A stretch of DNA of 51,204 nt from an uncultured bacterium (GCA_905216155.1 CAJMSU010000011.1:1-51204); one strand, 5' to 3'. Counted from the stretch's first letter, positions 16,989 through 26,681 are shown. Notes: generated by a model from the letters alone, not told the origin. Numbers and translations are program-made.

Positions 16989-17023
16989 AAAAAAATATGA
17001 ATCTACTATCCATAAATTCATAT
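16989..17023 (-). terminator. Terminator of the mraZ-to-17025 operon
   Basis: On the minus strand ATATGAAT (17016-17023) / ATTCATAT (16995-17002), then T7. It closes the run of genes from mraZ downward. Confidence 0.75.
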
Positions 17024-17024
17024 A

Positions 17025-17492
17025 TTATTTATTAATTGATATATCTAACGTTTTACTATTTACTTTACTATCTATCTTTCTAATTATAATAATATACTTA
17101 GATTTATCCTTTAAAGAAATATTATCAATAGATATATCATCTCCTAATAAATTATTTTTACTACCTTCCTTAAATACTTTTATTAAGTAATTATCAGAAT
17201 TTTTTAATTTTAATGATAAATTATAATTATTAGTCTTTGTTTTATTACTTATTACTAATTTATATTCCCTTACCTCTTTTTTACCAATATCAGAAATATC
17301 TATTTTTTTAACAATATTATCTTTATCACTTAGATTTATTTCTATATTATTAGAGTTAATTTCATTTTTTTTATTTACTATCATAACTGAAAGTACTAAA
17401 ACAACAAAAATAAGTAAAATAAATATAGCTAATAAAAACTTTTCTGATGTTTTTATTTTTTCACGTTTCTTCTTCTTTTTTGTCTTTTTCAT
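17025..17492 (-). CDS. Single-pass membrane protein of unknown function (dcw-linked, third)
   Basis: Predicted 155 residues: very basic N-terminus (KKTKKKKKREK), one membrane segment (about 18-42), then an outside beta-type domain with alternating polar and hydrophobic residues. The architecture matches the N-terminal third of the protein at 505. AGGAGGGG ribosome site. It sits 9 bp downstream of the next gene and ends at the operon terminator. No family recognised; position after pbpB suggests a cell-envelope role. Confidence 0.7.
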   Translation of the reverse strand: MKKTKKKKKREKIKTSEKFLLAIFILLIFVVLVLSVMIVNKKNEINSNNIEINLSDKDNIVKKIDISDIGKKEVREYKLVISNKTKTNNYNLSLKLKNSDNYLIKVFKEGSKNNLLGDDISIDNISLKDKSKYIIIIRKIDSKVNSKTLDISINK

Positions 17493-17501
17493 ATACCCCT
17501 C

Positions 17502-17996
17502 CTAATTAACACTTGAACTCAATATACTTACAGTAAAACTATATGGTGACTGTGTTTGCGCCTTTTTAGAAACAATTTCTATATTCAAATTATCTTCCTC
17601 TCCCTTTTTTAAAACCTTACCTTTTAAATTATTATTTTTTACCTCTACTAAATCTTGATTATAATTATTAGAAAATACTATATTATCTATTTTAGCATCT
17701 ATATTACCATTATTTTTTATAGTAACCTTATAATTTATAGAATCAGTTATATCACTTAGAGAAAAAGTAAATTTTACAGTCTTATTATTATCTAATAATT
17801 TGTATGCCGATATAGGATTCGTCTTATTACCAGTTGTTGTTCCTTTTACCACATTTCTAATAGACACATCAAACTGCTTATTCTTAGTATATTTATTTAA
17901 ATCCACTGACATAATACTAAAACCTATTCCCATTAATATAATTGTTATACATAATATTATTATAATTATATTTTTTGTTTTTAATTTAGCTCTCAT
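17502..17996 (-). CDS. Single-pass membrane protein with Ig-like ectodomain (dcw-linked, second)
   Basis: About 164 residues: membrane segment at about 8-28, then an outside domain (FDVSIRNVV...YKLLDNNKTVKFTFSLSD...YKVTIKNNGNIDAKIDNI) with the look of camelysin/TasA-like or other Ig-like beta sandwiches. The frame opens at 18005, but AAGGTG lies 6 nt before the ATG at 17994-17996, so that start is preferred; it overlaps the end of the upstream gene by 11 bp. Function not assigned. Confidence 0.7.
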   Translation of the reverse strand: MRAKLKTKNIIIIILCITIILMGIGFSIMSVDLNKYTKNKQFDVSIRNVVKGTTTGNKTNPISAYKLLDNNKTVKFTFSLSDITDSINYKVTIKNNGNIDAKIDNIVFSNNYNQDLVEVKNNNLKGKVLKKGEEDNLNIEIVSKKAQTQSPYSFTVSILSSSVN

Positions 17997-18855
17997 TACA
18001 TACACCTTCTTCTACATTATCTATACTACCATTATAGCAGAAATCTTTTATTTTTCCCTCTATTTTAACTTTTATATATGCATAAATATTACCATTTTTT
18101 ATATAGTACCAACTATCTTGTTCTGGATAAATGTTCTTATCTATATCAACTGGTATTTTAGAAATATCAATTTTACTACTTATATCCTGATTTACTATAC
18201 CATTTTGATCCTTATAACTTAAAAGTTTTTTATAAACTACATCAGTATATTCTTGATAATTTATATTTATATTTTTATTATCATTTGAAATTTCTTTTTT
18301 ATCTTCTTCCTGAATAAAATCATTTATTAAATTTTTATTATAATAAACCTCTGATAATATTTTATCTTCTTTATCTACTGATAAATTAAATTCACTCGCT
18401 AAACTTTGAATACTTTTTTGTTTTTTTTCTATCTTAATAACAATATTTTTATCCTGTAAAGATTTATCTATAATTGAAACTATTCTTTTAAATACATTCT
18501 CATCCTTATAATTTATTATAACAAGATCATCATCTATATATGACATATCTTGTAATATCTTTATAATTTTTTCTACTCCAACTTCTAATTTATTACCTTC
18601 TATATTTTTATTATACAAAACTTTTGAATTATTTGTTAAAAATACTAAATTAGATATTTCATTCTTTTTATTAATTAAAACAATAACATCTATATTACTA
18701 TTTTTTAATCTTACTGCGGTTTTATAGTTTTTGTATGTAAAAAGCCTAACACTACTACCTAAATCATTTTGATATTTTTTATATTGAACAATACCACCAA
18801 TAACAACAACAGCTAAAATTATTACTACTTCTAAAATTATAAATATCTTTTTCAT
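17986..18855 (-). CDS. Membrane-anchored protein with RsgI-like middle region (dcw-linked, first)
   Basis: Predicted 289 residues: membrane segment (about 4-24), then a region (about 50-155) whose pattern - VIVLINKKNEISNLVFLTNN, KLEVGVEKIIKILQDMSYID, DDLVIINYKDEN - resembles the extracytoplasmic region of RsgI-type anti-sigma factors; the cytoplasmic anti-sigma part is missing. A long Lys/Asn/Asp linker and a C-terminal domain (about 240-289) follow. It starts 7 bp after pbpB, with the ribosome site TTAGGTG inside the pbpB end, so co-expression with septal PBP is likely. Assignment of the RsgI-like region is tentative. Confidence 0.65.
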   Translation of the reverse strand: MKKIFIILEVVIILAVVVIGGIVQYKKYQNDLGSSVRLFTYKNYKTAVRLKNSNIDVIVLINKKNEISNLVFLTNNSKVLYNKNIEGNKLEVGVEKIIKILQDMSYIDDDLVIINYKDENVFKRIVSIIDKSLQDKNIVIKIEKKQKSIQSLASEFNLSVDKEDKILSEVYYNKNLINDFIQEEDKKEISNDNKNININYQEYTDVVYKKLLSYKDQNGIVNQDISSKIDISKIPVDIDKNIYPEQDSWYYIKNGNIYAYIKVKIEGKIKDFCYNGSIDNVEEGVCNES

Positions 18856-18862
18856 ATTTCAC

Positions 18863-21010
18863 CTAACTAAACTTGGGACTTAACTTTAAAGTTATTTCCA
18901 TATTATCAGTTATTTGAGTAGACTCTGGCACTGACTGCTCTACTACATAACCTACACCATCTAAATTTACCTTTATTCCTAACAATTCTAATATGTTTTT
19001 AGCAACTTTTGATGATAAATTTATAACCGATGGTACCTCTACATTACCATTAGTTATTAAATATACCGTATCTTTATTAGTTATTACTTCCTTTTTTTCA
19101 GGATATTGTTTAATTACTTTATCACCATTACCTATAACTTGATAATTAATACCATTCATAGATAATGTATTTTTTACAGTTTCAAGTTTTTTATTGACAA
19201 AACTTGGTAACTTATAATCTTTTACAACTACTTTGTTAGTATTTTCTTCCTCATTTCCATAATATTTAGAGATATTATTAACAATTTCTTTAACAGCATT
19301 TGATATTGGTTTTTGACTACCATTAGTAGGTTTCTTTACTGATGCATAAATAATTATTTGTGGATCATTTTTTGGATAAATACCAGCAAAAGAAGAAATT
19401 ACATTTTCTGTTCCCTCTTGATAACCAGAACCATTTTCTTTAGCAATCTGAGCTGTTCCTGTTTTTCCAATTAATTGACCTGAATCAATTCTATAACCAG
19501 ATCCTGTATTACCTACACCATTTACACAGTCATCCATTAATTGAATCATTTTCTGAACAGTTTGTGTTGAGGCTACCCTTTCTACTTCTGTTCTCTTATT
19601 TTTTAATATAACTTCTTTAGTATCTGGATCAACTATCTTTTCTACTATATATGGTGACAATAATATACCATCATTAGTAAGTGGTGTTAGAGCTTTTACA
19701 TTTTGAATTGGAGTTGTTGTAATACCTTGTCCAAATCCAGCATTATATATTTCTGTTTCATACTTAAAGTTTAAACTTCCTGCATCTTCATTAGGAAGTG
19801 ATATTCCTGTTTTTCTACCAAAACCTAATTTTTTAAAATATTTCCTAAGCATTATACTACTCATATGTCTATTAATTAAATTAATTACTCCTACGTTACT
19901 ACTCATCGCGTAACCTTTATCATAAGTTATTGTACCCCAACCATTACGATTCCAATCTCCAATTTCTGTACCATCCGATGCCTGATAAACACCAGATTTA
20001 TATGTTTCTGATCCATTATACACACCATTTTCCATTGCTGCCATATAAGTAAATGTTTTCATAGTAGACCCTGGTTCATATGGAGAAGAAACCATGTAAT
20101 CCAAATAATTAGTAATATTTTTAGTATTTGGATCAAAAGATGGTGACGTTGCTGTTGCTAAAACTGCACCTGTCTTAGCATTTAAAATAGTTATATGAAA
20201 CCATTCGAAACCATATGTGTTTTTAGCAGTTGTAAGAGCTTGTTCCACAAAAAATTGAATATTACTATCAATCGTTAAATATATATCTTTTCCTTGAGTT
20301 GCATCTTTTCTTACCTCATTAGTATCTGCTATTTTATATCCCTTTAAATCTTTTTGGTATGTAACATAACCATCTTCACCCTTTAGTATCTTATCATAAT
20401 ATTTTTCAATTCCCATCTCTCCTACTATGTTCTCTGAATTTTCTTCATCATTAGTTTCCGTTTTAGCATACCCTATTGTATATGAAGCAAAATCCCCTTT
20501 TGGATAATATCTTTTATAACTTTCTATAAAATCAAGTCCTGGCAATTCTAACTCTTCTATCTTATTTTTAGTAAGTTCATTAAGTCCTTTTCCCTTACTA
20601 CCAAATTCTGTTTGATAAGCATCTTTATTTAATTTATTTAATATCTCCTCTTCACTCATCCCCAATATAGGTGCCAATAACTTAGCTGTTTTTTCCTTAT
20701 CTACTACATGTTGAGGATTTTTCTTATTAGTTGTTCTCTTAGAATCTAAATAAGCAATTAATTTATATGATGAAACATTTTGAGCTAAAACATCTAAATT
20801 ATATGAATAAATACTACCTCTTTGTGCTGGTAATTTTTCTGTTTTAGTTGTTCTTTTACTAGCCAATTTCTTTAAGTTAATACCATCTACTTCTGGTGAT
20901 AAAGCAAGTTGTAGCGCTCTTAAAATTATAAAGACAAATAAAAGAAGAGAAACAAGTATAACAATTTTTGAATATTTTACTTTATTTCTCTTCTTTTTCA
21001 ATTTAACCAC
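18863..21010 (-). CDS. pbpB: Septal class B penicillin-binding protein (PBP2B/FtsI) with two PASTA domains
   Basis: Transpeptidase of the division septum, partner of FtsW. 715 residues: N-terminal anchor (about 16-36), pedestal domain (LPAQRGSIYSYNLDVLAQN), transpeptidase domain with SxxK S315-T-M-K318, SxN S370-S-N372 and KTG 516-518, then two PASTA domains (about 600-652 and 655-712). The order rsmH-ftsL-pbpB is the standard Firmicutes dcw order. Start uncertain: GTG at 21008-21010 gives M-V-K-L-K-K-K, and a TTG three codons later is possible; the ribosome site is weak, suggesting coupling to ftsL, which ends 3 bp upstream. Confidence 0.95.
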   Translation of the reverse strand: MVKLKKKRNKVKYSKIVILVSLLLFVFIILRALQLALSPEVDGINLKKLASKRTTKTEKLPAQRGSIYSYNLDVLAQNVSSYKLIAYLDSKRTTNKKNPQHVVDKEKTAKLLAPILGMSEEEILNKLNKDAYQTEFGSKGKGLNELTKNKIEELELPGLDFIESYKRYYPKGDFASYTIGYAKTETNDEENSENIVGEMGIEKYYDKILKGEDGYVTYQKDLKGYKIADTNEVRKDATQGKDIYLTIDSNIQFFVEQALTTAKNTYGFEWFHITILNAKTGAVLATATSPSFDPNTKNITNYLDYMVSSPYEPGSTMKTFTYMAAMENGVYNGSETYKSGVYQASDGTEIGDWNRNGWGTITYDKGYAMSSNVGVINLINRHMSSIMLRKYFKKLGFGRKTGISLPNEDAGSLNFKYETEIYNAGFGQGITTTPIQNVKALTPLTNDGILLSPYIVEKIVDPDTKEVILKNKRTEVERVASTQTVQKMIQLMDDCVNGVGNTGSGYRIDSGQLIGKTGTAQIAKENGSGYQEGTENVISSFAGIYPKNDPQIIIYASVKKPTNGSQKPISNAVKEIVNNISKYYGNEEENTNKVVVKDYKLPSFVNKKLETVKNTLSMNGINYQVIGNGDKVIKQYPEKKEVITNKDTVYLITNGNVEVPSVINLSSKVAKNILELLGIKVNLDGVGYVVEQSVPESTQITDNMEITLKLSPKFS

Positions 21011-21013
21011 GTC

Positions 21014-21313
21014 CTATTTGTCTTCAGTTACTGTCTTTATGTTACTATTATTATAGCTCAAGCCTTGAGATTCTGCAACTTCTTGAATTTTAGTAAGGGA
21101 TGCAAGTTCATTAATAGTCATAGATAAACTATCATTTGTTTTCTCTTGCTCATCTATTTTTTGTTTTTGTTTTTCTACTTGATAATTTATATTAGCCAAT
21201 GTCGCTTTAGAAAATACTATTGATACAGGAGAAATAACCAATAAAAAGATAGCTAATGTGTATATTAGTTTTTCAAATCTTGATATTTTAACTCTCTTTT
21301 TTACTTTTCTCAT
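21014..21313 (-). CDS. ftsL: Cell division protein FtsL
   Basis: 99 residues: basic N-terminus, one membrane segment (about 14-34), then a short coiled coil (QVEKQKQKIDEQEKTNDSLSM) that pairs with DivIC. Sequence conservation in this family is low; the call rests on size, topology and position between rsmH and pbpB. AGGAGAT ribosome site. Confidence 0.88.
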   Translation of the reverse strand: MRKVKKRVKISRFEKLIYTLAIFLLVISPVSIVFSKATLANINYQVEKQKQKIDEQEKTNDSLSMTINELASLTKIQEVAESQGLSYNNSNIKTVTEDK

Positions 21314-21327
21314 AATCAGTATCTCCT

Positions 21328-22251
21328 TTATTTTATTCTCTCTATTACCCTTAGTCTAGCACTTCTTGCTCTCTTATTTACCTCTAATTCTTCCTTTGAA
21401 GGAGTAATAGAACAAACTAATTTAAAATCTGGTAAAAATTCATCTGGTATATTAGGAAGTCCCTTAACTTTTGGATCAATCTTAGTTTTTTCTTTAAAAA
21501 ATTTCTTAACAATTCTATCTTCCAAAGAATGAAAAGTAATTACTGATACTCTTCCTCCTACCTTTAGTAAAGATAGAGCTTGTTCTAGTGCTGGCTCTAT
21601 AACATCTAACTCATGATTTACCTCAATTCGTATAGCTTGAAATATTTGTCTAGCTGGATGTTTGTCCTTCCTAAATTTCATAGGAACAGCACTTTTTATA
21701 ATATCAACTAATTCTAAAGTAGTCTCTATTTTCTTTTCCTGTCTTGCTTCAACTATTTTTTTAGCAATATTTCTTGAAAATTTATCCTCTCCATACTTAT
21801 AAAAAATATTAGTAAGTTCTTCTTTAGAATAGTTATTAACAATATCATATGCTGATATAGGATTATCTCTATCCATTCTCATATCAAGTTTTGCATCATT
21901 ATGATATGAAAATCCTCTTTCATCTTCATCTAATTGTGGTGATGAAACTCCTAAATCAAATAAAAATCCATCTACTTCTTTGACATCTAATTTTTCTAAC
22001 TCTTCCTTTAAATTAGAAAAGTTACTTTTAATAATAGTGAAGTTAGTACCAATCTTTTTTAATCGATTGGCACTATGCCGAATTGCTTCACTATCTTGGT
22101 CAAAGGCGAATAAAAACCCCTGTTTTATTCTAGACAAGATGTAACTACTGTGTCCACCATAACCTAATGTACAATCTACTATAACACTACTATCTTTCAA
22201 GTTTAGTGAGTCTATTGTTTCTTCTAATAAAACACTTATATGCTTTTCCAT
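21328..22251 (-). CDS. rsmH: 16S rRNA (cytosine1402-N4)-methyltransferase RsmH (MraW)
   Basis: 307 residues, usual length. HISVLLEETIDSLNL, SAM-binding DCTLGYGGHSSYIL, DGFLFDLGVSSPQLDE, RGFSYHNDAKLDMRMD, HPARQIFQAIRIEVN and ITFHSLEDRIVK are all family signatures. The ATG overlaps the mraZ stop codon (TAATG), so translation is coupled. Confidence 0.97.
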   Translation of the reverse strand: MEKHISVLLEETIDSLNLKDSSVIVDCTLGYGGHSSYILSRIKQGFLFAFDQDSEAIRHSANRLKKIGTNFTIIKSNFSNLKEELEKLDVKEVDGFLFDLGVSSPQLDEDERGFSYHNDAKLDMRMDRDNPISAYDIVNNYSKEELTNIFYKYGEDKFSRNIAKKIVEARQEKKIETTLELVDIIKSAVPMKFRKDKHPARQIFQAIRIEVNHELDVIEPALEQALSLLKVGGRVSVITFHSLEDRIVKKFFKEKTKIDPKVKGLPNIPDEFLPDFKLVCSITPSKEELEVNKRARSARLRVIERIK

Positions 22252-22688
22252 TAAATATCAACACTTTCATTAAATAGATTTTCGGCTATATCGGACATGT
22301 TGTCTTTAGCAGAATCAAAGAAATTATTCCAATTAGCACTTGACCATATTTCTAACCTATCTCCTGTACCAATAATTACACATTCTTTTTCTATATTGGC
22401 ATAAGAGATTAATGGGGAGGTAATATTTATACGGCCCTGCTTATCAAATTCTGCTACAGTAGCACCTGATAAAAAGAAACGAGTAAAATTTCTAGCATCT
22501 TTTTTGGTGAAAGGAAGGCTTTCAAGTTTTGCAACAATCTGTTCCCAATTCTTAACTGGATAAACAAATAGACAATTTTCAATACCACGAGTAATAATAA
22601 ACTTATCACCTAATTCTTCACGAAACTTAGAAGGTATTATCATTCTGCCTTTATCATCAATAGAATGATGATATTCACCCATGAACAT
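22251..22688 (-). CDS. mraZ: Transcriptional regulator MraZ
   Basis: About 145 residues with two AbrB-like swapped-hairpin halves: GEYHHSIDDKGRMIIPSKFRE and SGATVAEFDKQGRINITSPL. It binds the dcw promoter and represses or tunes the cluster. The frame opens at 22721, but the conserved beginning M-F-M-G-E-Y and the GTGGGGGA site place the start at the ATG at 22686-22688 (or two codons later). Three spaced TGG boxes lie immediately upstream. Confidence 0.95.
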   Translation of the reverse strand: MFMGEYHHSIDDKGRMIIPSKFREELGDKFIITRGIENCLFVYPVKNWEQIVAKLESLPFTKKDARNFTRFFLSGATVAEFDKQGRINITSPLISYANIEKECVIIGTGDRLEIWSSANWNNFFDSAKDNMSDIAENLFNESVDI

Positions 22689-22697
22689 ATGCATCCC

Positions 22698-22720
22698 CCA
22701 CTTTTCACCACCAAATACCA
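22698..22720 (-). promoter_or_regulatory. MraZ operator (three TGG boxes, 10-bp period)
   Basis: On the minus strand TGG occurs at 22720, 22710 and 22700, that is TGGTA, TGGTG and TGGGG with starts exactly 10 bp apart. This is the spaced direct-repeat arrangement known for MraZ boxes. The last box is also the mraZ ribosome site. Confidence 0.7.
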
Positions 22721-22732
22721 CTGGTTATTTAT

Positions 22733-22761
22733 ATATTACATAAATATTCATAAAAAGTAAA
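22733..22761 (-). promoter_or_regulatory. dcw operon promoter
   Basis: On the minus strand TTTACT (22756-22761), 17-nt spacer, TAATAT (22733-22738), located just upstream of the MraZ boxes. Confidence 0.6.
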
Positions 22762-22802
22762 TAGGCCTAGAAAAAAAATTACAATTTTTACACTTTTTTA
22801 CA

Positions 22803-22833
22803 AAAAAATAAGTCATTTTTACTTGACTTATTT
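22803..22833 (-). terminator. Terminator of the TPR-protein gene
   Basis: Ten-base perfect stem AAATAAGTCA / TGACTTATTT on the minus strand, followed by T4-G; it separates the TPR gene from the dcw promoter. Confidence 0.85.
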
Positions 22834-24417
22834 CAAATTATATTTTTTATTAAATTTTTCTATTTGAGATAATCTTTTTGTCTTAGGATGACTCTTTTCA
22901 ACTATCTCTTTCTTATAAACTTGTTTATTTACCGGATACATAGTAATTATATCTAAAGTATTTGGTATTGTTACTACTTTTATAGCATTAGCAACTTCAT
23001 TATTTTCTGTTATTCCAATATCATTATAATCTATAATATAAATATCACTTAAATCCCTATAGTATAAATTTTTTCTTGTTAACTTACTTTTAATACTTTT
23101 TATCAATTCCGATACATCAACCCAATCATAAAAGTTTGATTTAACCCTACTTTCATTAGAAATATGTTCACATTTTATATGATCAATTGCATCTTTAACT
23201 GAATAATTAGTATATTGTCTCTCACCATAACTTAAGTTTGTAGTAATCATCTGTTTTCTATTTAACTTCTTATCCAATAATATTCTTAATTTTCTATACT
23301 CTTCCAAATCATTAATTAAATAACTATAATTATTTTTTATTTTTTCTAATTGAATACTTGCCATTTTATAATCTTTTTTTCTTATTTGTACATGAACTAT
23401 ATTAAATAATGCTCCTCTTAAATATGATCCATTATAACTAATCTTTTTAAAATATTCTAATGCCTTATCATAATTATCCAATTTATATTCTAATTGTCCC
23501 AATGAAAATAAAGCTTTATCTTTTTTATAACTTTTTATAGAATCTACATTTTTTAAATAATACTTTCTTGCTTTATCATAATCATCTACTTTTTCATAAA
23601 TATTACCCATTATTTGATATATGTCTGTATCCAAGTTTTTATTTAAACCCTTTATATTATTACAAATATTTATTGCTTCTTTATTATTTCCCATATTTAC
23701 ATCTATTTTAGCAATTGATACCAAAGCCATATAATAAACACCATTTCTAGGACCTTTTAACACTTCATCAAAGCACCTCTTAGCATCATCATAATCACCT
23801 AAAGCCTCATTTACTCTACCTTTTTCAAGTAATAATTTTCTATTAAAAATTTTATTATCAGATTCTTTTATTCTAGTTAATAATTCAAATGCCTCTAATG
23901 GCCTATTTTGATTTAATCTTATTTTAACAAGCTCTAAATATTTATATCCCTCATGTTCCTTACTAATTGTTTTAACGATTTTCTCTACTTTCTTTAAATT
24001 ACCCTTTTCATTTTCCATAGATGCTAATTCAAGTTTTGCAAAATCTTCATCATATGGACTTTCCTCTATTACTTTATAAAGTAGTTTTTCTGCTTTATCA
24101 TTATTATTTTGTCCTCTTTCAATACAAGCCATATAATAAAGAGCTGAATACATATTTTTAGCTTCTATTTCTACTAAATATTCATATATTTTCTTTGCTT
24201 GATCAGTATATCCTAAATTCATCAAAATATTTCCATATAATAATCTACCAAATATATCATCTGGATACATCTCCACATATTCTTCTATCTCAGTTAAGGC
24301 CTGTGATAATTTTTTATTCTTCATTAACCCCTTAATAGCCTTATACCATCTTATTCTCTCATTTGTATTATTAATTTTTACTTGATTTGCATACCTTTTC
24401 CTATTATTTCTACTCAT
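22828..24417 (-). CDS. TPR-repeat protein
   Basis: About 529 residues with at least nine tetratricopeptide-like repeats (about 30-390), for example EIEEYVEMYPDDIFGRLLYG, KKIYEYLVEIEAKNMYSALY and RKYYLKNVDSIKSYKKDKAL. The C-terminal 130 residues (about 400-529) form a separate domain without recognised motif. No signal peptide. TPRs mediate protein contacts; the partner is unknown. The ATG at 24415-24417 with an AAAGGGA site is preferred over the TTG at 24432. Monocistronic, between pnp and the dcw promoter. Confidence 0.85.
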   Translation of the reverse strand: MSRNNRKRYANQVKINNTNERIRWYKAIKGLMKNKKLSQALTEIEEYVEMYPDDIFGRLLYGNILMNLGYTDQAKKIYEYLVEIEAKNMYSALYYMACIERGQNNNDKAEKLLYKVIEESPYDEDFAKLELASMENEKGNLKKVEKIVKTISKEHEGYKYLELVKIRLNQNRPLEAFELLTRIKESDNKIFNRKLLLEKGRVNEALGDYDDAKRCFDEVLKGPRNGVYYMALVSIAKIDVNMGNNKEAINICNNIKGLNKNLDTDIYQIMGNIYEKVDDYDKARKYYLKNVDSIKSYKKDKALFSLGQLEYKLDNYDKALEYFKKISYNGSYLRGALFNIVHVQIRKKDYKMASIQLEKIKNNYSYLINDLEEYRKLRILLDKKLNRKQMITTNLSYGERQYTNYSVKDAIDHIKCEHISNESRVKSNFYDWVDVSELIKSIKSKLTRKNLYYRDLSDIYIIDYNDIGITENNEVANAIKVVTIPNTLDIITMYPVNKQVYKKEIVEKSHPKTKRLSQIEKFNKKYNLK

Positions 24418-24470
24418 AAAAATCCCTTTCAATTAATCACATATTATATCATATATTTAAAATTTTTCAA

Positions 24471-24506
24471 CAAAACAAAAGAACCATCCATAAAACAAGA
24501 TGATTC
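24471..24506 (-). terminator. Terminator of pnp
   Basis: On the minus strand GAATCATC (24499-24506) / GATGGTTC (24481-24488) with one G-U pair, then TTTTGTTTT. Confidence 0.65.
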
Positions 24507-24515
24507 TCATATTAA

Positions 24516-26681
24516 TTATTTTTCTATCTTTTTCTTCTTTTGTTGTTTTGGTAAGGCATCTTTTCTTGAAAAGTTTTGTCTTCCTTTTTTATCTGGTCCA
24601 AGTGCTTTTACTAATATTTCATCACCAACTGACACAACATCAGTTGTTTTTTCTACTCTCTCATTAGCAAGTTGAGATATATGTACTAATCCTTCACAAC
24701 CTGGCCATATTTCAACAAAACATCCAAAGTCCTCAACTTTTACAACCTTAGCATTATAAATTTTACCAACTTCTACTTCTTTTACAACATCTTCAATCAT
24801 TTGTCTTGTTTTATCAATAACATCTTGATCTGTATGATAAATAATTACTCTACCGTCGTCTTCTAAATCAACCTTAACAGCATTAATATTATTTACATCT
24901 TGAACATTTGAAGCCTCACAAATAATTTTAGTGATCATTTCTCCACCACGTCCAATTACTTCTTTTATCTTTAATGGATCAATATTAAATGTAACCATTT
25001 TTGGTGCATATTTAGAAACTTCTTTTCTAGGTTCTTTTATTTGTTTTGTAATTACCTTTAATATTTCAAGACGGGCTTTCTTTGCTTGAGCAAGTGACTC
25101 TTTTAATATTTCTTCTGTTATACCTTTTATTTTAATATCCATTTGTAATGCTGTAATACCATTACTTGTTCCAGCAACTTTAAAGTCCATATCACCTAAA
25201 TGATCTTCCATACCTTGAATATCTGTTAAAATTGTATAATCATCTTCATGTGTAATTAATCCCATAGCTATTCCTGCAACTGGAGCTTTAATTGGTACAC
25301 CAGCAGCCATAAGTGACATGCAACCAGCACAAATACTAGCTTGTGATGAAGACCCATTTGATTCTAATATTTCTGATACTACACGAATAGTATATGGAAA
25401 TTCTTCTTCACTAGGAATAACTTGAAGTAATGCCTTTTCTCCTAATGCACCATGTCCAATTTCTCTTCTTCCTGGTGCTCCATATCTTCCTGTTTCTCCT
25501 ACTGAAAATTGAGGAAAGTTATAATGTAGCATAAATCTTTTTTGATCCTCAAGTCCTAATCCATCTAAAATTTGATGTTCCCCTAAAGCCCCTAATGTTG
25601 TAACTGATAAAGCCTGTGTCTCACCTCTAGTAAATAAAGCTGAACCATGTGTTCTTGGAAGTAAATCAATATCTGTTGAAAGTTTTCTAATCTCATCCAT
25701 TTTTCTTCCATCAGCACGTTTTTTCTCTTTAACAACAATACTTCTAAATAAATTATATTCAATATCAGATAATACCATATTTACTTTTACTAGTAACTCT
25801 TTTAACTCTAACTCTTTCATATTATCTTCATTTTCTTCTGTATATAAGTTAATTACCTCTTCCTTAACAGCATCAATTGCAGCATATTTTTTTAACTTAT
25901 CTTTTATACGAAGAGCTTTATCCATCTTTTTAGTTGCTAAAGACTTAATTCTCTCTATCATTTCTTCATCTGGTGTAAGAGTTTCATATTCCATTTTTAC
26001 ATCACCAATATCTTTTATTATCTTATCTTGGAATTTTATTAACTCTTTTACTGCCTTATGACCATACATTAATGCCTCTAACATAACATCTTCAGATACT
26101 TCTTTAGCACTTGATTCAACCATATTAATTGCATCTTTTGTTCCTGCAACTGTTAAATCCAACTCAGATTTTTCTAATTCTTCAGGTGTTGGATTAATAA
26201 TAAATTTTTCATTTACACGTCCAACTTTAACACCAGCAATTGGTCCATCAAATGGTATTTTAGAAATAGATGTAGCAAGACTTGAACCAAACATAGCAGT
26301 TAACTCTGGTGAACAATCTTGATCAACCGATAAAACTGTTGATATAATTTGAACTTCATTTTTAAAACCTTCTGGAAATAATGGTCTCATAGGTCTATCT
26401 ATCATTCTAGCTGCTAAAGTAGCATTTTCAGATGGACGTCCCTCTCTTTTTATAAAACCACCAGGAATCTTTCCTACTGAATATAATTTTTCCTGATAAT
26501 TTACTGTTAATGGAAAAAAATCAGATAATAAGTTAACATTTTTTGATACTACTGCTGCAGTTAATACTACTGTATCATTATATCTAACTAATACTGCCCC
26601 ATCTGCTTGTTTAGCAAGTTCACCCACTTCTACTACAAGTTTTCTTCCATGAAACTTTAATTCATATGTCTTCTTTTTCAT
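24516..26681 (-). CDS. pnp: Polyribonucleotide nucleotidyltransferase (PNPase)
   Basis: Phosphorolytic 3'-5' exoribonuclease of mRNA decay. 721 residues: two RNase PH domains (about 1-220 and 310-545; GGFIKREGRPSENATLAARM, FPQFSVGETGRYGAPGRREI), a helical linker, a KH domain (about 555-615; IDPLKIKEVIGRGGEMI) and an S1 domain (about 622-690; VGKIYNAKVVKVEDFGCFVE). A short Lys-rich tail follows. AAAGAGGTAA ribosome site. Linked to rpsO as in most Firmicutes, with one unknown gene between. Confidence 0.97.
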   Translation of the reverse strand: MKKKTYELKFHGRKLVVEVGELAKQADGAVLVRYNDTVVLTAAVVSKNVNLLSDFFPLTVNYQEKLYSVGKIPGGFIKREGRPSENATLAARMIDRPMRPLFPEGFKNEVQIISTVLSVDQDCSPELTAMFGSSLATSISKIPFDGPIAGVKVGRVNEKFIINPTPEELEKSELDLTVAGTKDAINMVESSAKEVSEDVMLEALMYGHKAVKELIKFQDKIIKDIGDVKMEYETLTPDEEMIERIKSLATKKMDKALRIKDKLKKYAAIDAVKEEVINLYTEENEDNMKELELKELLVKVNMVLSDIEYNLFRSIVVKEKKRADGRKMDEIRKLSTDIDLLPRTHGSALFTRGETQALSVTTLGALGEHQILDGLGLEDQKRFMLHYNFPQFSVGETGRYGAPGRREIGHGALGEKALLQVIPSEEEFPYTIRVVSEILESNGSSSQASICAGCMSLMAAGVPIKAPVAGIAMGLITHEDDYTILTDIQGMEDHLGDMDFKVAGTSNGITALQMDIKIKGITEEILKESLAQAKKARLEILKVITKQIKEPRKEVSKYAPKMVTFNIDPLKIKEVIGRGGEMITKIICEASNVQDVNNINAVKVDLEDDGRVIIYHTDQDVIDKTRQMIEDVVKEVEVGKIYNAKVVKVEDFGCFVEIWPGCEGLVHISQLANERVEKTTDVVSVGDEILVKALGPDKKGRQNFSRKDALPKQQKKKKIEK

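Noticed and set aside
8979..21010. The PBP gene at 18863 considered as an intact duplicate of the split PBP
   Set aside because: It has two PASTA domains and sits directly after ftsL, so it is the septal PBP2B; the split gene has one PASTA domain and is a different paralogue.
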